64,000 bases of DNA from Notolepis coatsorum (lineage: Eukaryota; Chordata; Actinopteri; Aulopiformes; Paralepididae): the NCBI GenBank assembly GCA_963971535.1, contig OZ020594.1, forward strand, positions 112,310,251 through 112,374,250. Reading direction: 5' to 3'. Made by a program: the position numbers and the translations under genes. This document shows, piece after piece, positions 51,603 through 63,116 of the stretch. The notes under the pieces were generated by a model that was not told the DNA's origin, searched no databases, and saw only the letters and a program-made list of their open reading frames with translations. Each line of letters starts with the position of its first letter. Position 1 is the stretch's first letter.

Positions 51603-54600
51603 TTCTTCTTGTAAAGAGATAGTTTCACTTCTTCTTGTAAAGAGATAGTTTCACTTATTCTTGTAAAGAGATGGTTTCACTTCTTCTTGTAAAGAGATAG
51701 TTTAATTTCTTCTTGTAAAGAGATAGTTTCAGTCACATTCTTCTTGTAAAGAGATAGTTTCAGTCACAGTCTTCTTGTAAAGAGATAGTTTCAGTCACAG
51801 TCTTCTTGTAAAGAGATAGCTTCAGTCACAGTCTTCTTGTAAAGAGATAGTTTCAGTCACAGTCTTCTTGTAAAGAGATAGTTTCAGTCACAGTCTTCTT
51901 GTAAAGAGATAGTTTCAGTCACAGTCTTCTTGTAAAGAGATAGTTTCAGTCACAGTCTTCTTGTAAAGAGATAGTTTCAGTCACAGTCTTCTTGTAAAGA
52001 GATAGCTTCAGTCACAGTCTTCTTGTAAAGAGATAGTTTCAGTCACAGTATTCTTGTAAAGAGATAGTTTCAGTCACAGTCTTCTTGTAAAGAGATAGCT
52101 TCAGTCACAGTCTTCTTGTAAAGAGATAGCTTCAGTCACAGTCTTCTTGTAAAGAGATAGTTTCAGTCACAGTCTTCTTGTAAAGAGATAGCTTCAGTCA
52201 CAGTCTTCTTGTAAAGAGATAGTTTCAGTCACAGTCTTCTTGTAAAGAGATAGTTTCAGTCACAGTCTTCTTGTAAAGAGATAGCTTCAGTCACAGTCTT
52301 CTTGTAAAGAGATAGCTTCAGTCACAGTCTTCTTGTAAAGAGATAGTTTCAGTCACAGTCTTCTTGTAAAGAGATAGTTTCAGTCACAGTCTTCTTGTAC
52401 AGAGATAGTTTCAGTCACAGTCTTCTTGTAAAGAGATAGTTTCAGTCACAGTCTTCTTGTAAAGAGATAGTTTCAGTCACAGTCTTCTTGTAAAGAGATA
52501 GCTTCAGTCACAGTCTTCTTGTAAAGAGATAGTTTCAGTCACAGTCTTCTTGTAAAGAGATAGTTTCACAGTCTTCTTGTAAAGAGATAGTTTCACAGTC
52601 TTCTTGTAAAGAGATAGTTTCAGTCACAGTCTTCTTGTAAAGAGATAGTTTCAGTCACAGTCTTCTTGTAAAGAGATAGCTTCAGTCACAGTCTTCTTGT
52701 AAAGAGATAGTTTCAGTCACATTCTTCTTGTAAAGAGATAGTTTCAGTCACAGTCTTCTTGTAAAGAGATAGTTTCACAGTCTTCTTGTAAAGAGATAGC
52801 TTCAGTCACAGTCTTCTTGTAAAGAGATAGTTTCAGTCACAGTCTTCTTGTAAAGAGATAGTTTCACAGTCTTCTTGTAAAGAGATAGTTTCACAGTCTT
52901 CTTGTAAAGAGATAGTTTAATTTCTTCTTGTAAAGAGATAGCTTCACTTCTTCTTGTAAAGAGATAGTTTCACAGTCTTCTTGTAAAGAGATAGTTTCAG
53001 TCACAGTCTTCTTGTAAAGAGATAGTTTCAGTCACAGTCTTCTTGTAAAGAGATAGTTTCAGTCACAGTCTTCTTGTAAAGAGATAGTTTCAGTCACATT
53101 CTTCTTGTAAAGAGATAGTTTCAGTCACATTCTTCTTGTAAAGAGATAGCTTCAGTCACAGTCTTCTTGTAAAGAGATAGTTTCAGTCACAGTCTTCTTG
53201 TAAAGAGATAGCTTCAGTCACAGTCTTCTTGTAAAGAGATAGTTTCAGTCACAGTCTTCTTGTAAAGAGATAGCTTCAGTCACAGTCTTCTTGTAAAGAG
53301 ATAGTTTCAGTCACAGTCTTCTTGTAAAGAGATAGCTTCAGTCACAGTCTTCTTGTAAAAAGATAGTTTCACAGTCTTCTTGTAAAGAGATAGTTTCACA
53401 GTCTTCTTGTAAAGAGGTAGTTTCAGTCACAGTCTTCTTGTAAAGAGGTAGTTTCAGTCACAGTCTTCTTGTAAAGAGATAGCTTCAGTCACAGTCTTCT
53501 TGTAAAGAGGTAGTTTCAGTAACAGTCTTCTTGTAAAGAGATAGCTTCAGTCACAGTCTTCTTGTAAAGAGATAGTTTCAGTCACAGTCTTCTTGTAAAG
53601 AGATAGCTTCAGTCACAGTCTTCTTGTAAAGAGATAGTTTCAGTCACAGTCTTCTTGTAAAGAGATAGTTTCAGTCACAGTCTTCTTGTAAAGAGATAGT
53701 TTCAGTCACATTCTTCTTGTAAAGAGATAGTTTCAGTCACATTCTTCTTGTAAAGAGATAGCTTCAGTCACAGTCTTCTTGTAAAGAGATAGTTTCAGTC
53801 ACAGTCTTCTTGTAAAGAGATAGCTTCAGTCACAGTCTTCTTGTAAAGAGATAGTTTCAGTCACAGTCTTCTTGTAAAGAGATAGCTTCAGTCACAGTCT
53901 TCTTGTAAAGAGATAGTTTCAGTCACAGTCTTCTTGTAAAGAGATAGCTTCAGTCACAGTCTTCTTGTAAAGAGATAGTTTCACAGTCTTCTTGTAAAGA
54001 GATAGTTTCACAGTCTTCTTGTAAAGAGGTAGTTTCAGTCACAGTCTTCTTGTAAAGAGGTAGTTTCAGTCACAGTCTTCTTGTAAAGAGATAGCTTCAG
54101 TCACAGTCTTCTTGTAAAGTTGTAGTTTCAGTCACAGTCTTCTTGTAAAGAGATAGCTTCAGTCACAGTCTTCTTGTAAAGAGATAGTTTCAGTCACAGT
54201 CTTCTTGTAAAGAGATAGTTTCAGTCACAGTCTTCTTGTAAAGAGGTAGTTTCAGTCACAGTCTTCTTGTAAAGAGATAGTTTCAGTCACAGTCTTCTTG
54301 TAAAGAGATAGTTTCAGTCACAGTCTTCTTGTAAAGAGATAGTTTCAGTCACAGTCTTCTTGTAAAGAGATAGTTTCAGTCACAGTCTTCTTGTAAAGAG
54401 ATAGTTTCAGTCACAGTCTTCTTGTAAAGAGATAGCTTCAGTCACATTCTTCTTGTAAAGAGATAGCTTCAGTCACAGTCTTCTTGTAAAGAGATAGCTT
54501 CAGTCACAGTCTTCTTGTAAAGAGATAGTTTCAGTCACAGTCTTCTTGTAAAGAGATAGCTTCAGTCACAGTCTTCTTGTAAAGAGATAGTTTCAGTCAC

Positions 54601-55110
54601 AGTCTTCTTGTAAAGAGATAGTTTCAGTCACAGTCTTCTTGTAAAGAGATAGCTTCAGTCACAGTCTTCTTGTAAATAGATAGCTTCAGTCACAGTCTTC
54701 TTGTAAAGAGATAGCTTCAGTCACAGTCTTCTTGTAAAGAGATAGTTTCAGTCACAGTCTTCTTGTAAAGAGATAGCTTCAGTCACAGTCTTCTTGTAAA
54801 GAGATAGTTTCAGTCACAGTCTTCTTGTAAAGAGATAGCTTCAGTCACATTATTCTTGTAAAGAGATAGTTTCAGTCACAGTCTTCTTGTAAAGTGATAG
54901 CTTCAGTCACAGTCTTCTTGTAAAGAGATAGTTTCAGTCACAGTCTTCTTGTAAAGAGATAGTTTCACAGTCTTCTTGTAAAGAGATAGTTTCAGTCACA
55001 GTCTTCTTGTAAAGAGATAGTTTCAGTCACAGTCTTCTTGTAAAGAGATAGTTTCAGTCACAGTCTTCTTGTAAAGAGATAGTTTCAGTCACAGTCTTCT
55101 TGTAAAGAGA
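51560..55110. repeat. 31-bp satellite array, more than 100 units
   Basis: The main unit is TCTTCTTGTAAAGAGATAGT plus TTCAGTCACAG (31 bp). The left edge has 26-bp units (TTCACTTCTTCTTG type); 27-bp units lacking GTCA-type bases are scattered. Variants (AGCTTC versus AGTTTC, CATTCTT, GAGGTAG) recur in order over a period of about 612 bp (compare 53095-53706 with 53707-54318). The units are contiguous without spacers, so this is not a CRISPR array. Confidence 0.97.
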
Positions 55111-57484
55111 TAGCTTTGGTATCTCCTGCTTTGAGATCAGGAGCGTTCAGTATTGCGGCAATCTCGCTTTGTGCAAGCTGATGTGGCTGTCCATATTGCC
55201 GCTGCAAGGCCTGCATGGCGGCGGTGTAGGGTTGCGCGTAATGCCTGCAGGACTGGGCTATTAGCTTAGCCTCATCCAGAACCAGCTGCTCCATAAGTAC
55301 ACGGTACTTGTAGTGCTCAGAAAGTTCAGTGTGGGCATCGAGTAGGTCAGTGAATTCTTTCTCGCTGTCATGGACCAGTTTAGGCAGTTTAGGTACAGGG
55401 ACCGGCTGCCGTGGAGGCTGGAGAGCGTATGAATCCTGTAGTGATGTATACCGAGGCTGACGGACATACTGGACCGGTGGAACTGGTACAGAATAATAGG
55501 GTGCTGGACCAGGTGTTGGATGCACCAGCTGATAGGCTGGCTGAGTCGATGCAGCAGGCTGAGGCTGATACACTGGTTGTGGATGGTGGCTCAGTTGGTG
55601 CGGCAGTGGTTGATACATTTGCTGAGCAGGGATGGCTTGTGGAGGCTGATATGCTGGTTGTTGATGGCTCTGCTGGTACGGCAGTGCTTGATGCAATCGC
55701 TGAGCAGTGTTGATTGGTGGAGGCAGATATGATGATTGTTGATGGTGGCTCAGCTGGTGCGGCAGCGCTTGATACGCTTGCTGAGCAGGGAATACTGGTG
55801 GAGGCTGATATGCCCTCGCTGCTGCGACAGCGGTTGTGAATGGTGAAGGCGGCGCTGTCCAGGAGGGTAGTTGATAGGTAGACTGCTGAGGTGCACCTGC
55901 TGTATGTTGGCCCACTGGCTGGAGAGCAGCTGCAGTGGGTAACCATCGTGCAGGGTAGAGTGCTGTTGCAGTCTGAGGTTGATAATTAGGCTGTGCAGGC
56001 GTAGCTGTAGTAGGGCTGGGCGATAAAACGATAACGATAACTATCGCGATAAATTATTTCCTCGAAATAAACATGAAACGTGGTCGCAAAGTTTCGATAT
56101 ATCGATTTCCAAGCTTGGCTCCGTTCAGCCTCGGCTCACCACACTCACTAACAACAACCAACGTTACGTGATGACGTGACGTGCATACGCACAACAGCTA
56201 ACAACCAATCAGTGAAGGAGATGGCCGAGAGCGAACGAGATCCGGAAGGAGACCCAGAGGTACTAGGACTCACTCAACCAACAAGGCTTGCTAGGCTAAT
56301 TAGCTTGCACGGCATTGTTTTATATATTTACGTGCCGAGTATGTGTGTGTTTTGAATTCTGAGGCCACGTTTAAGTAGTGTGGGGTATACAGTGGACGTA
56401 GTTTCAATATATTGTGGCGGAAGAGAGTATTTTAGTGTGATATTTAGCACATTGTCGTGGAATACACGCTTAGAAGCAACAGGCTGGCTAGGATACCTAG
56501 CTTGCACGGCACTGTTTTATATATTTACGTGCCGAGTATGTGTGTGTTTTGAATTCTGAGGCCACGTTTATAGTAGTGTGGGGTATACAGTGGACGTCGT
56601 TTCAATATATTGTGGCGGAAGAGAGTATTTTAGTGTCATATTTATTGTCATGAGATACTCCGCTTGTCGGCTAACTGTTAACGTGCGCGGACTGATGACG
56701 ACATCAACTCGACTTGAGACATTCGCAGCAGCATATTAGAAGTTGGCATTTGCTGGCCCACGTGACCCACTGCTTGCATCACCTGGAAGTCAGACTGTGG
56801 CATGACCAGACTCATCGTGGTGGGGGCTGGGGGCCTCGGAGCTGCCCCGAACTGGTTACTGGTTACTGTCGGCGGTAGAGACTGAGTCGACATGTAGGCT
56901 TGCTGCCTTTGGCCCGGTGTACAGGTTGTGGCTTGAGACTGTAACGTTGCAGTTGTTGGGCACAGCAGCGGTATTAGTGGCAGCGAGCTCGACCATGGTG
57001 AGCGGTTGGGTGGGACGCTCAGACTATGATGTGACAATGGTGGTGGAAGGCGTAGGGGCATGGTAGAGCAAGGTCCTCTTGCGTCAGAGGTGCCACCTGT
57101 TAGGCTCCGACTGTGGTGGCTCTGCTCTGATGGGGATGGCGATGTGAGCCCCACACACACTTCCCGCTGGTCAGGCCGGGTGTTAGCATACGGTGATAGG
57201 TCCCAGTGTCGCGTCTGATTGACTGCTCCCGGCAATGAGAGGCAGGGAGGGGGCCCGAGCGCAGTGGGGAGCTGGTCACCTGTAGCTGCAAACTCGGTCT
57301 GCAGGCTGAGTGACCGCAGCTGCTGTGCGGTGGCACCTTCGCTGTCATCTGGTAGAGACGGTGCAGTATTAGGCATGAGGGACTGTGGTAAGCTAACCAG
57401 ATAGCCTTGCAGGTGTGCTGGAAGCTGTCGCAGCCTTCCTCCTCGTCTTCCATTTCCATCTGCTGCTGTGCTCTGCGTGTCCAT
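55111..57484 (-). pseudogene. BEL-2 gag region with hAT insertion
   Basis: Rounded. The N-terminal part starts with MDTQSTAADGNGRR just after the primer-binding site, is Ser/Pro/Leu-rich, and is interrupted around 56.0-56.7 kb by a hAT fragment. The second part is rich in Pro/Gln/Tyr repeats (QALPHQLSHHQQ and similar) and leads into a helical stretch, ELSEHYKYRVLMEQLVLDEA with AAMQALQRQYGQPHQLAQSE, like the DUF1759-type domain of BEL/Pao gag (compare HERHKYAILLKHL-type text in BEL-1). The C-terminal part is lost at the satellite. Confidence 0.65.
56013..56680 (+). mobile_element. hAT-type fragment inside BEL-2
   Basis: Starts TAGGGCTGGGCGATAAAACG with CGATAACTATCGCGATAAA, a hAT end; the opposite end was not found. 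At 56221 ATGGCCGAGAGCGAACGAGA starts a short frame ending near a GTACTAGG donor, possibly a first exon. A segment of about 145 bp (56300-56450) is repeated at about 56500-56645. Confidence 0.6.
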
Positions 57485-57635
57485 GGCGCCGTTGTGGGTG
57501 AAGTTCTCCGGCTCGAAGGACCAATATTGAAGATATAATGCTTGTTTGCAAGGTTTGCTGGAGCCACTTCATCCAGAACGGCACACCCCGGTCAGAGAGC
57601 GGACGCAGACACAGAGAACAGTCCTTTCGTATTTT

Positions 57636-58136
57636 TTATTTTTATTTTTTTATTAGTCTTTTTTCCCCCTCCATTTTTCCTCCGATTTTCTCCCATCCCA
57701 ATGTTAGTCGTATGCCAATTCCCAGTCCCTTCCTGGTCGCTGCGCACTTACCCCCCACAGTCAGATCATCTGGGAGAGTGGAGGCTACCACGTGCTTCCT
57801 CCGACACACGTCCAGCCAATCACCGCTTCTTTTCACCTGGCAGCGCGGATTCTCATTGAGAGGGCGTAGCGTGTGGGAGGACCACACTATCCCCCTCACG
57901 TCCAATCCGCGCTTAGCAGGCGCCCCGACCGAACTGTAGGAGTCGCTGTTTACAACGACCCGGACCCACCCCGCCAGCTTCTCCCACCCTCTGATACAGC
58001 CAATTGTATCAGTGCAGACGGCCAGCCAAGCTGGTGACAACCCCGGAGCTGTGAGCTGGATTCGAACAGGCGAATCAAGCTCACAGCTCCGGGGCTGGTG
58101 ACGAACGCAATCTCCGCTCGACCACCTAACCGCCCT
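57636..58136 (-). repeat. SINE-1, copy c, full length
   Basis: Head on the minus strand with TTAGGTGGTCGAGCGG (box A) and TGTTCGAATCC (box B), body of about 430 bp and an A-rich tail. Perfect 13-bp TSD CCTTTCGTATTTT at 57623-57635 and 58137-58149. The head part also has an inverted repeat around GAGCTGTGAGCT (58045-58095). It is inserted in the BEL-2 LTR. Confidence 0.9.
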
Positions 58137-58315
58137 CCTTTCGTATTTTATTAAGGATTCTGTTGTTGAGTGATATCTCAAGAATGCTTCCATCCAGGTC
58201 GTAGGGCTGGATGGAGCAATCAAAGATTGAGTGAGTGGTATTCTGCAACATATAAGCAGAACACACAATAATTAACAGAGGTACATACTTATTAATCATA
58301 ACCTGAACACACAGC

Positions 58316-58515
58316 AAAAGATGCTATCTAGCATATTAGCATTGGCCGCATGGACCAAACATAACAAGTAATCGGCAGAATGCACACAACTGAAAAGATG
58401 CTATCTAGCATATTAGCATTGGCCACATGGACCAAACATAATGCACACAACTGAAAAGATGCTATCTAGCATATTAGCATCGGCCGCATGGACCAAACAT
58501 AACAAGTAAATGGCA
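58316..58515. repeat. tandem repeat in BEL-2 LTR, about 3 units
   Basis: Units of about 63-77 bp with AAAGATGCTATCTAGCATAT and CATGGACCAAACATAA. Confidence 0.9.
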
Positions 58516-58938
58516 GAATGCAATGGCATCCAGAACACACAACTGAAGAGATGCTAAAGCATTATTGGCATTAGCAAAGCTCAATTAGCAGCATGAATTA
58601 ACACAACGTAGCAAACCAAATCATAGTCACACATGCATGTCACAGCATCTCAACACATAAGGCAGGCTACATATGACATGTATCTATCATTACCATAGGC
58701 ACTATATTTGTAGGCTATGGGTGACTTACTTAGTTCATGAACGCACTCTCTCACTGGGAAAGCAGACAGCAATGGAACACATGGGCGGCAAGATGGCCGC
58801 TGTATTTAAACCCATTAGGACCCCTGGGCTGTCCAGAGAGATGCCAGACTATAAATAATAGGACCCCTGGGCCATCAAATAAGTGCCTGACTGGAAATAA
58901 CAATACACAGCATAACAAATAATGGGGAATTTACAACA

Positions 58939-59502
58939 GCTAGATTATCGATAGTATATGTGTACGCACGCACGCTCTTGCGGCGAGCCGAAAATCGAGT
59001 CTCCTATTTCCTGACGGCGCGCACAGTCAAGTAGCGATAACACATAATCACATAAAAGCTTATATCTCTGTGAAAACTAGTCTGATTATCCTAATACTGA
59101 TAACATAGATTCCTTACCTGAGATCAGATGGTATCCAAATGGTTTATTCCAATTCCTGATCGCCATTTGAAAAAATCTATATGTTTATTGATCCACAGAG
59201 TATACTGTAAAACACATATTCCCCGCTGCTCCGAGAGTCCAGCATGAAGCTGGTAGACGCCAGTTGCATGAGTGAGAAGTAAAACGTTGATTCCGTTTTT
59301 TTTTTCTCATTCATTTTCATTGAGTTCAATCCAAAAGGGTGAATTACCATTTGGGAGACGATAGGGGGCGCTTTTTTCACATCTGAGCGCCTGAGGCAGC
59401 TGAATGTCCAACGGTAGACTCGCTTGATGCAATATGATTTCAGATCGCTAATAAAAAAAAATTATAATAAAACGAATATTCTCGGGCGTGGCATGCAAAG
59501 TG
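58939..59502 (-). mobile_element. TTAA element fragment (right arm)
   Basis: Minus-strand start CACTTTGCATGCCACGCC after TTAA (59503-59506). A short plus-like architecture follows on the minus strand: GCGCCCCCTATCG, then ATGGCGATCAGGAATTGG and a donor CTCAGGTAAGG near 59120. The other end is cut by BEL-2. It sits at the same TTAA as the unrelated-looking MITE at 22473 in the left arm. Confidence 0.6.
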
Positions 59503-59506
59503 TTAA

Positions 59507-61940
59507 GTGGTATGAAATACTTGCTAGTAGTATAGTTGATGCGATGCCATTAGCTTAACTCAGAGTACCGTGGTCTGAGTTCTGGCCTGGTTCTGAGTAA
59601 ACCGGGAGGCTTCAGACAGGCAGCAAATGAGGTCATGAGACAAAAAAGTGTTATTCCACACAATAACCTGCAGGCAAAAGTTGTAATCATCCAGAGCAGA
59701 AAACATTTCCTATGCTTCAGAGTGACATGATGTGTTGAACTAGTCTCAGTGTGACATCACTAAATGCTTCAGAGTGACATGATGTGTTGACCTAGTTTCA
59801 GTGTGACGTCACTAAATGCTGGGTCTTGAAGCATAGAAAATGAGGCACGCTGTTTTCTGCTGTGGGTGATTAAAACTTCTGCCAGGTCAGAACTCCGACC
59901 ACGAGACTCTGTGTGTAAACTGAGGGCACTGCATCAACTATACTACTATAGTATTTCATACCACTTGATGTCCAAAACTCTTGAACAATCCCTTTAAGGT
60001 GACACTTTCATCATCAAGTACCAGTGACAAGACATGTCTAACATAAAAAAAACACACTCAGCCAAACCTGTCAATCTACAATTACTCTGGGGAGAGTGAA
60101 CATTGTACTTTGCAAGACTCTTATTGTTACTGTTTTTTTATCTGGTATTTTTTAGGCCACAGCCCCACTGATATCCAGTACAGTGAAGGAGATGGCATCT
60201 TGCAGTCACCTCTCTCTGTTGGTACTAAAGGAACTATCTGTCTGCTTGGTGGACTGCATTAAAACACCAGGACTTAAAGGAACTGTGAATGAAGGAGGAG
60301 GTAAGGCTCTAAAGCAGGGGTCAGCAACCTTTTTGACATGGAGTGCCTGTTTGAAATATAGTTGTAACTAGTGTGCCTCAACAATATTCCATGCATCGTA
60401 ATTTTTTTCTTCTCATAATCAGGTATTTTTAATGATAATTTTTACATTATTACATCATTATTGTTATTGTTATTATTAACAATATTATTATGATGGTTGT
60501 ATCAACCCTAAATCTGAGTTGGGGGGGGAGGGGGAGGGAATGCAATGCAGACAAACAGCTGCATACAGTGCGACCATTTCACTCACATTTGCCCATTCAT
60601 TTTTGGACACATCACTGCACTGTACGTGTGCTGTCATAGCTCCACCTACATGCCTAATGGAGAACACCAGGAGAACACCAGGATGTGAATGGAGGGTGAA
60701 TGTGAGGTATATCGTGTAAATACGTTTTGATTGATCGCAAGACTACACTGTAAAAAAAATTATAATAATAACAAGTTACCATAACTTAAAAATATTGAGT
60801 TCAGTTACTGTGCATTAAGGTTTTCAGTTTTCAATCCATAATAAGTTAACAGAAAAAATAAGTACACAACCACATTATTTCAACCTAATAAAACTATGTT
60901 TATTGTCATTGTTTTAAGAACACAAGTTGACTTGGTAATACTCACATTTTGAGTAAAAGAAAATGGCTTTTAACATGTGCAATGTTCAATGAAATAGAAA
61001 AATAAATAATAAAAATTGTTGATTAATCCCACTGGTCACAATGGTGACCGTAATAATGTTTTTGTTATAAGGCTCTGCAAATGTTACTGAATGATGTAGC
61101 AATGTATTTCCAGCTAAATTGAAATAATAAACAAATAAAGGGTCTCAATTAAATATGTGGTAGTAAAAAGAACCTGTGGGAGGATTTCAACAAGATAAAT
61201 GCGACAGAACAGTGCAAAATATTTCACTATAATATTTCATTTTTATTTTTATTTTTTACTGCTGCCCCCTTTGCCTATGCAAATGTGCCTACGCGTGCCT
61301 AGGGTTGCCTACCCCTGCTCTAAAGGGTAAATCCATCTTCAGTGTTCATACAGATGCTTGAAATAAATCATGCAAAGACGAGGCGATTATTCAAACTATA
61401 TCCCCAATTGTTTTTATGCATGTTTTTCCATGATTCTCATTACCATCATTTTCAAGGTGACATAATACTGTGATGAATCTGAAGAAAATCTCCATATTCC
61501 AATAAATCTAACTTTATTTTAAACCTCACATGAAATGCAAAAAAAAATTATTATATAAGATTTGCATTATATCACCAAAATAAATGGCCCATCAATCATT
61601 TCTAGCCATTTCAATTTCCAGCCATTTCCAATTCCCCATTACTACTAAATGGACCCTTGTTCCATTAAACATAAGGAAAAAATATATGTCCTATGAGCCA
61701 TATTGATTGATACACTGCCGATACCGATCGTTTTTGGTTTTGTTATAGCAGCTTGCAGTATTATACTGTAGGTCTAACACAGGCATTCTCAAAGTCCGGA
61801 CTCCGGACTAAATGATCTAATCTAATCTTAGAAATTAAGTAAAGTGTACTTACTGGGTGTTAAGCATAACAGCATCTACGTTTATTTACTTCTGACCATT
61901 ATAGTCAAAGTATTTTCCTATGAACTGAAACTCATAAGAT
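59507..61940 (-). repeat. right arm of the long inverted duplication (compact copy)
   Basis: Holds, in order, the TTAA MITE copy with two 52-bp units (59507-59993), a junction without the ISL2EU-like element (about 60096), a hAT insertion (60315-61317), and the empty sites for the LINE-C and LINE-A insertions of the left arm. Beyond 61940 the arms no longer match. Confidence 0.8.
60315..61317. mobile_element. hAT MITE, 1003 bp
   Basis: Ends CAGGGGTCAGCAACC and GGTTGCCTACCCCTG; exact 8-bp TSD CTCTAAAG (60307-60314, 61318-61325). The left arm has the empty site CTTTAGAG at about 15433-15440. Confidence 0.93.
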
Positions 61941-62209
61941 CACATAAGGCTAGAATCATTGGCGTTCAGTTACAGCTACAGTATATTGGCCAACGTTAGC
62001 CAGCCAGCTAGCCAGCTACTGCACTACGAACTGCCAGCCAGCTAGCTGGCTACCCTTAACCCACAATACAACAGCTACCCAGCCAGCTACTGCACTCGAA
62101 CTGCTTGATAGCCAGCTGGCCACCCCAATCTACAACACAAGTCAGCCAGCCAGCCAACCGTACACAATACGGTCTAAGCCAATCACATCGATTTGTACAG
62201 TTAGTTACA
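61941..62209. other. unassigned, rich in CCAGC/GCTAGC motifs
   Basis: Imperfect repeats of CAGCCAGCTACTGCACT (62010-62100). No gene. Confidence 0.5.
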
Positions 62210-62566
62210 CGTTTTGCAATTATGCCAACAATGAGGAACGCCCTACCCACAGCCATAAAACAATGTCCAACCCCCCCCACCCAATGTATAGTTTCTTCCC
62301 CCTCGAATGTATATATTTTCTTTTATGATCTCTCTCTTAAACAGTACTGTATATTTGTATATCTTGTATGTCATAAATGTCTGGATGTAAAAGTACTGTA
62401 TATCTGTATGTCATGTATGTCATAAATGTCATGATGAATTGAAAATGGGGGACCCTGATGTAAACAAGACGAAAGTATTTCTCTGGTCTGCATCCCCTTA
62501 ACAATTGTGTGTATTGAGCCGTACTGTATTGTACCCATTCTGCAATCTGCAATTTTCAATCAATCT
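62210..62566 (+). pseudogene. LINE-B copy 4, 3' end
   Basis: Short coding remnant (NALPTAIKQC) with an internal deletion, then UTR with GAATTGAAAATGGGGGACCC and CCCATTCTGCAATCTGC. The tail has a small deletion. Confidence 0.82.
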
Positions 62567-62570
62567 TTAA

Positions 62571-63115
62571 CACATTCTGCGCCAAGAATGAGTTAACTCG
62601 TTATTGCCCGCCAATCGAATAACGCCAACAACGAGTTAACTCGTTTTTATGATCGTTATTTCTTTTATTCGCTATATCTATTCATAATTCATGGCTGCAG
62701 CCTCTGCAGACCCTGGTGAATGTGTCTGAGCTGGCAGAAGGTCAACACCGCCCTCTACTGCCTTGCGGAGCTATTGCACTCCATTCGAAACAGTCTGGTG
62801 TGTTTTCTGAGCCGATCTGAGCCGTGTGGGCGGGGTTTAAATACTCAAGGCGAGGCAGGCGCTTACAACGGTGGCATGATGGAACACTAACCCCGCCCGC
62901 CCGTTCATGTGTAACGCTCGGTAATGTCGGGGACAGGATCGCTGTGGATAACTGGAATGGCGATCAAATAATTGGATTTTTTATTAATTACATCAGAGAC
63001 CAGGTAAGGACTCTATATATCCAATATTGCGTTGATCTGATATTTATCAAGTGTACAAAAAAGATCTAAGCAAAGGAATAAAGGGAAGATAATTAAACAG
63101 AAGGATTTGTTGATA
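62571..63115 (+). mobile_element. TTAA element, partial (third family)
   Basis: After TTAA (62567-62570) begins CACATTCTGCGCCAAG, with inverted AACGAGTTAACTCGTT motifs. Further in, ATGGCGATCAAATAATTGG reads GDQIIGFFINYIRDQ and stops at CCAG|GTAAGG (about 63000), like a first exon. The 43-bp array follows. The end of the element lies outside or was replaced. Confidence 0.55.
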
Positions 63116-63116
63116 C

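Larger units (their letters stand above)
55111..58938 (-). mobile_element. second BEL/Pao element (BEL-2), 5' part only
   Basis: Minus-strand fossil: a probable LTR (58938 to about 57526, starting TGTTGTAAATTCCCC) with a SINE inside, the same primer-binding-site sequence as BEL-1, and gag to the edge of the satellite. pol and the 3' LTR are missing. gag is interrupted by a hAT fragment. It is broken and older than BEL-1 judging from the nested insertions. Confidence 0.75.

Noticed and set aside
51560-55110. CRISPR-like array
   Set aside because: Units are contiguous with no unique spacers, and the setting is a fish genome.
55085-55946. Host Pro/Gln-rich protein gene
   Set aside because: It follows a BEL-type primer-binding site and LTR-like sequence and ends in a gag-like domain; better explained as a fossil gag.
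57538-58268. Frames of 105-208 codons across the SINE
   Set aside because: They cross the SINE and its target duplication without any domain.
62105-62425. Coding gene spanning 106 codons
   Set aside because: Crosses from unassigned repeats into a degenerate LINE-B 3' end.
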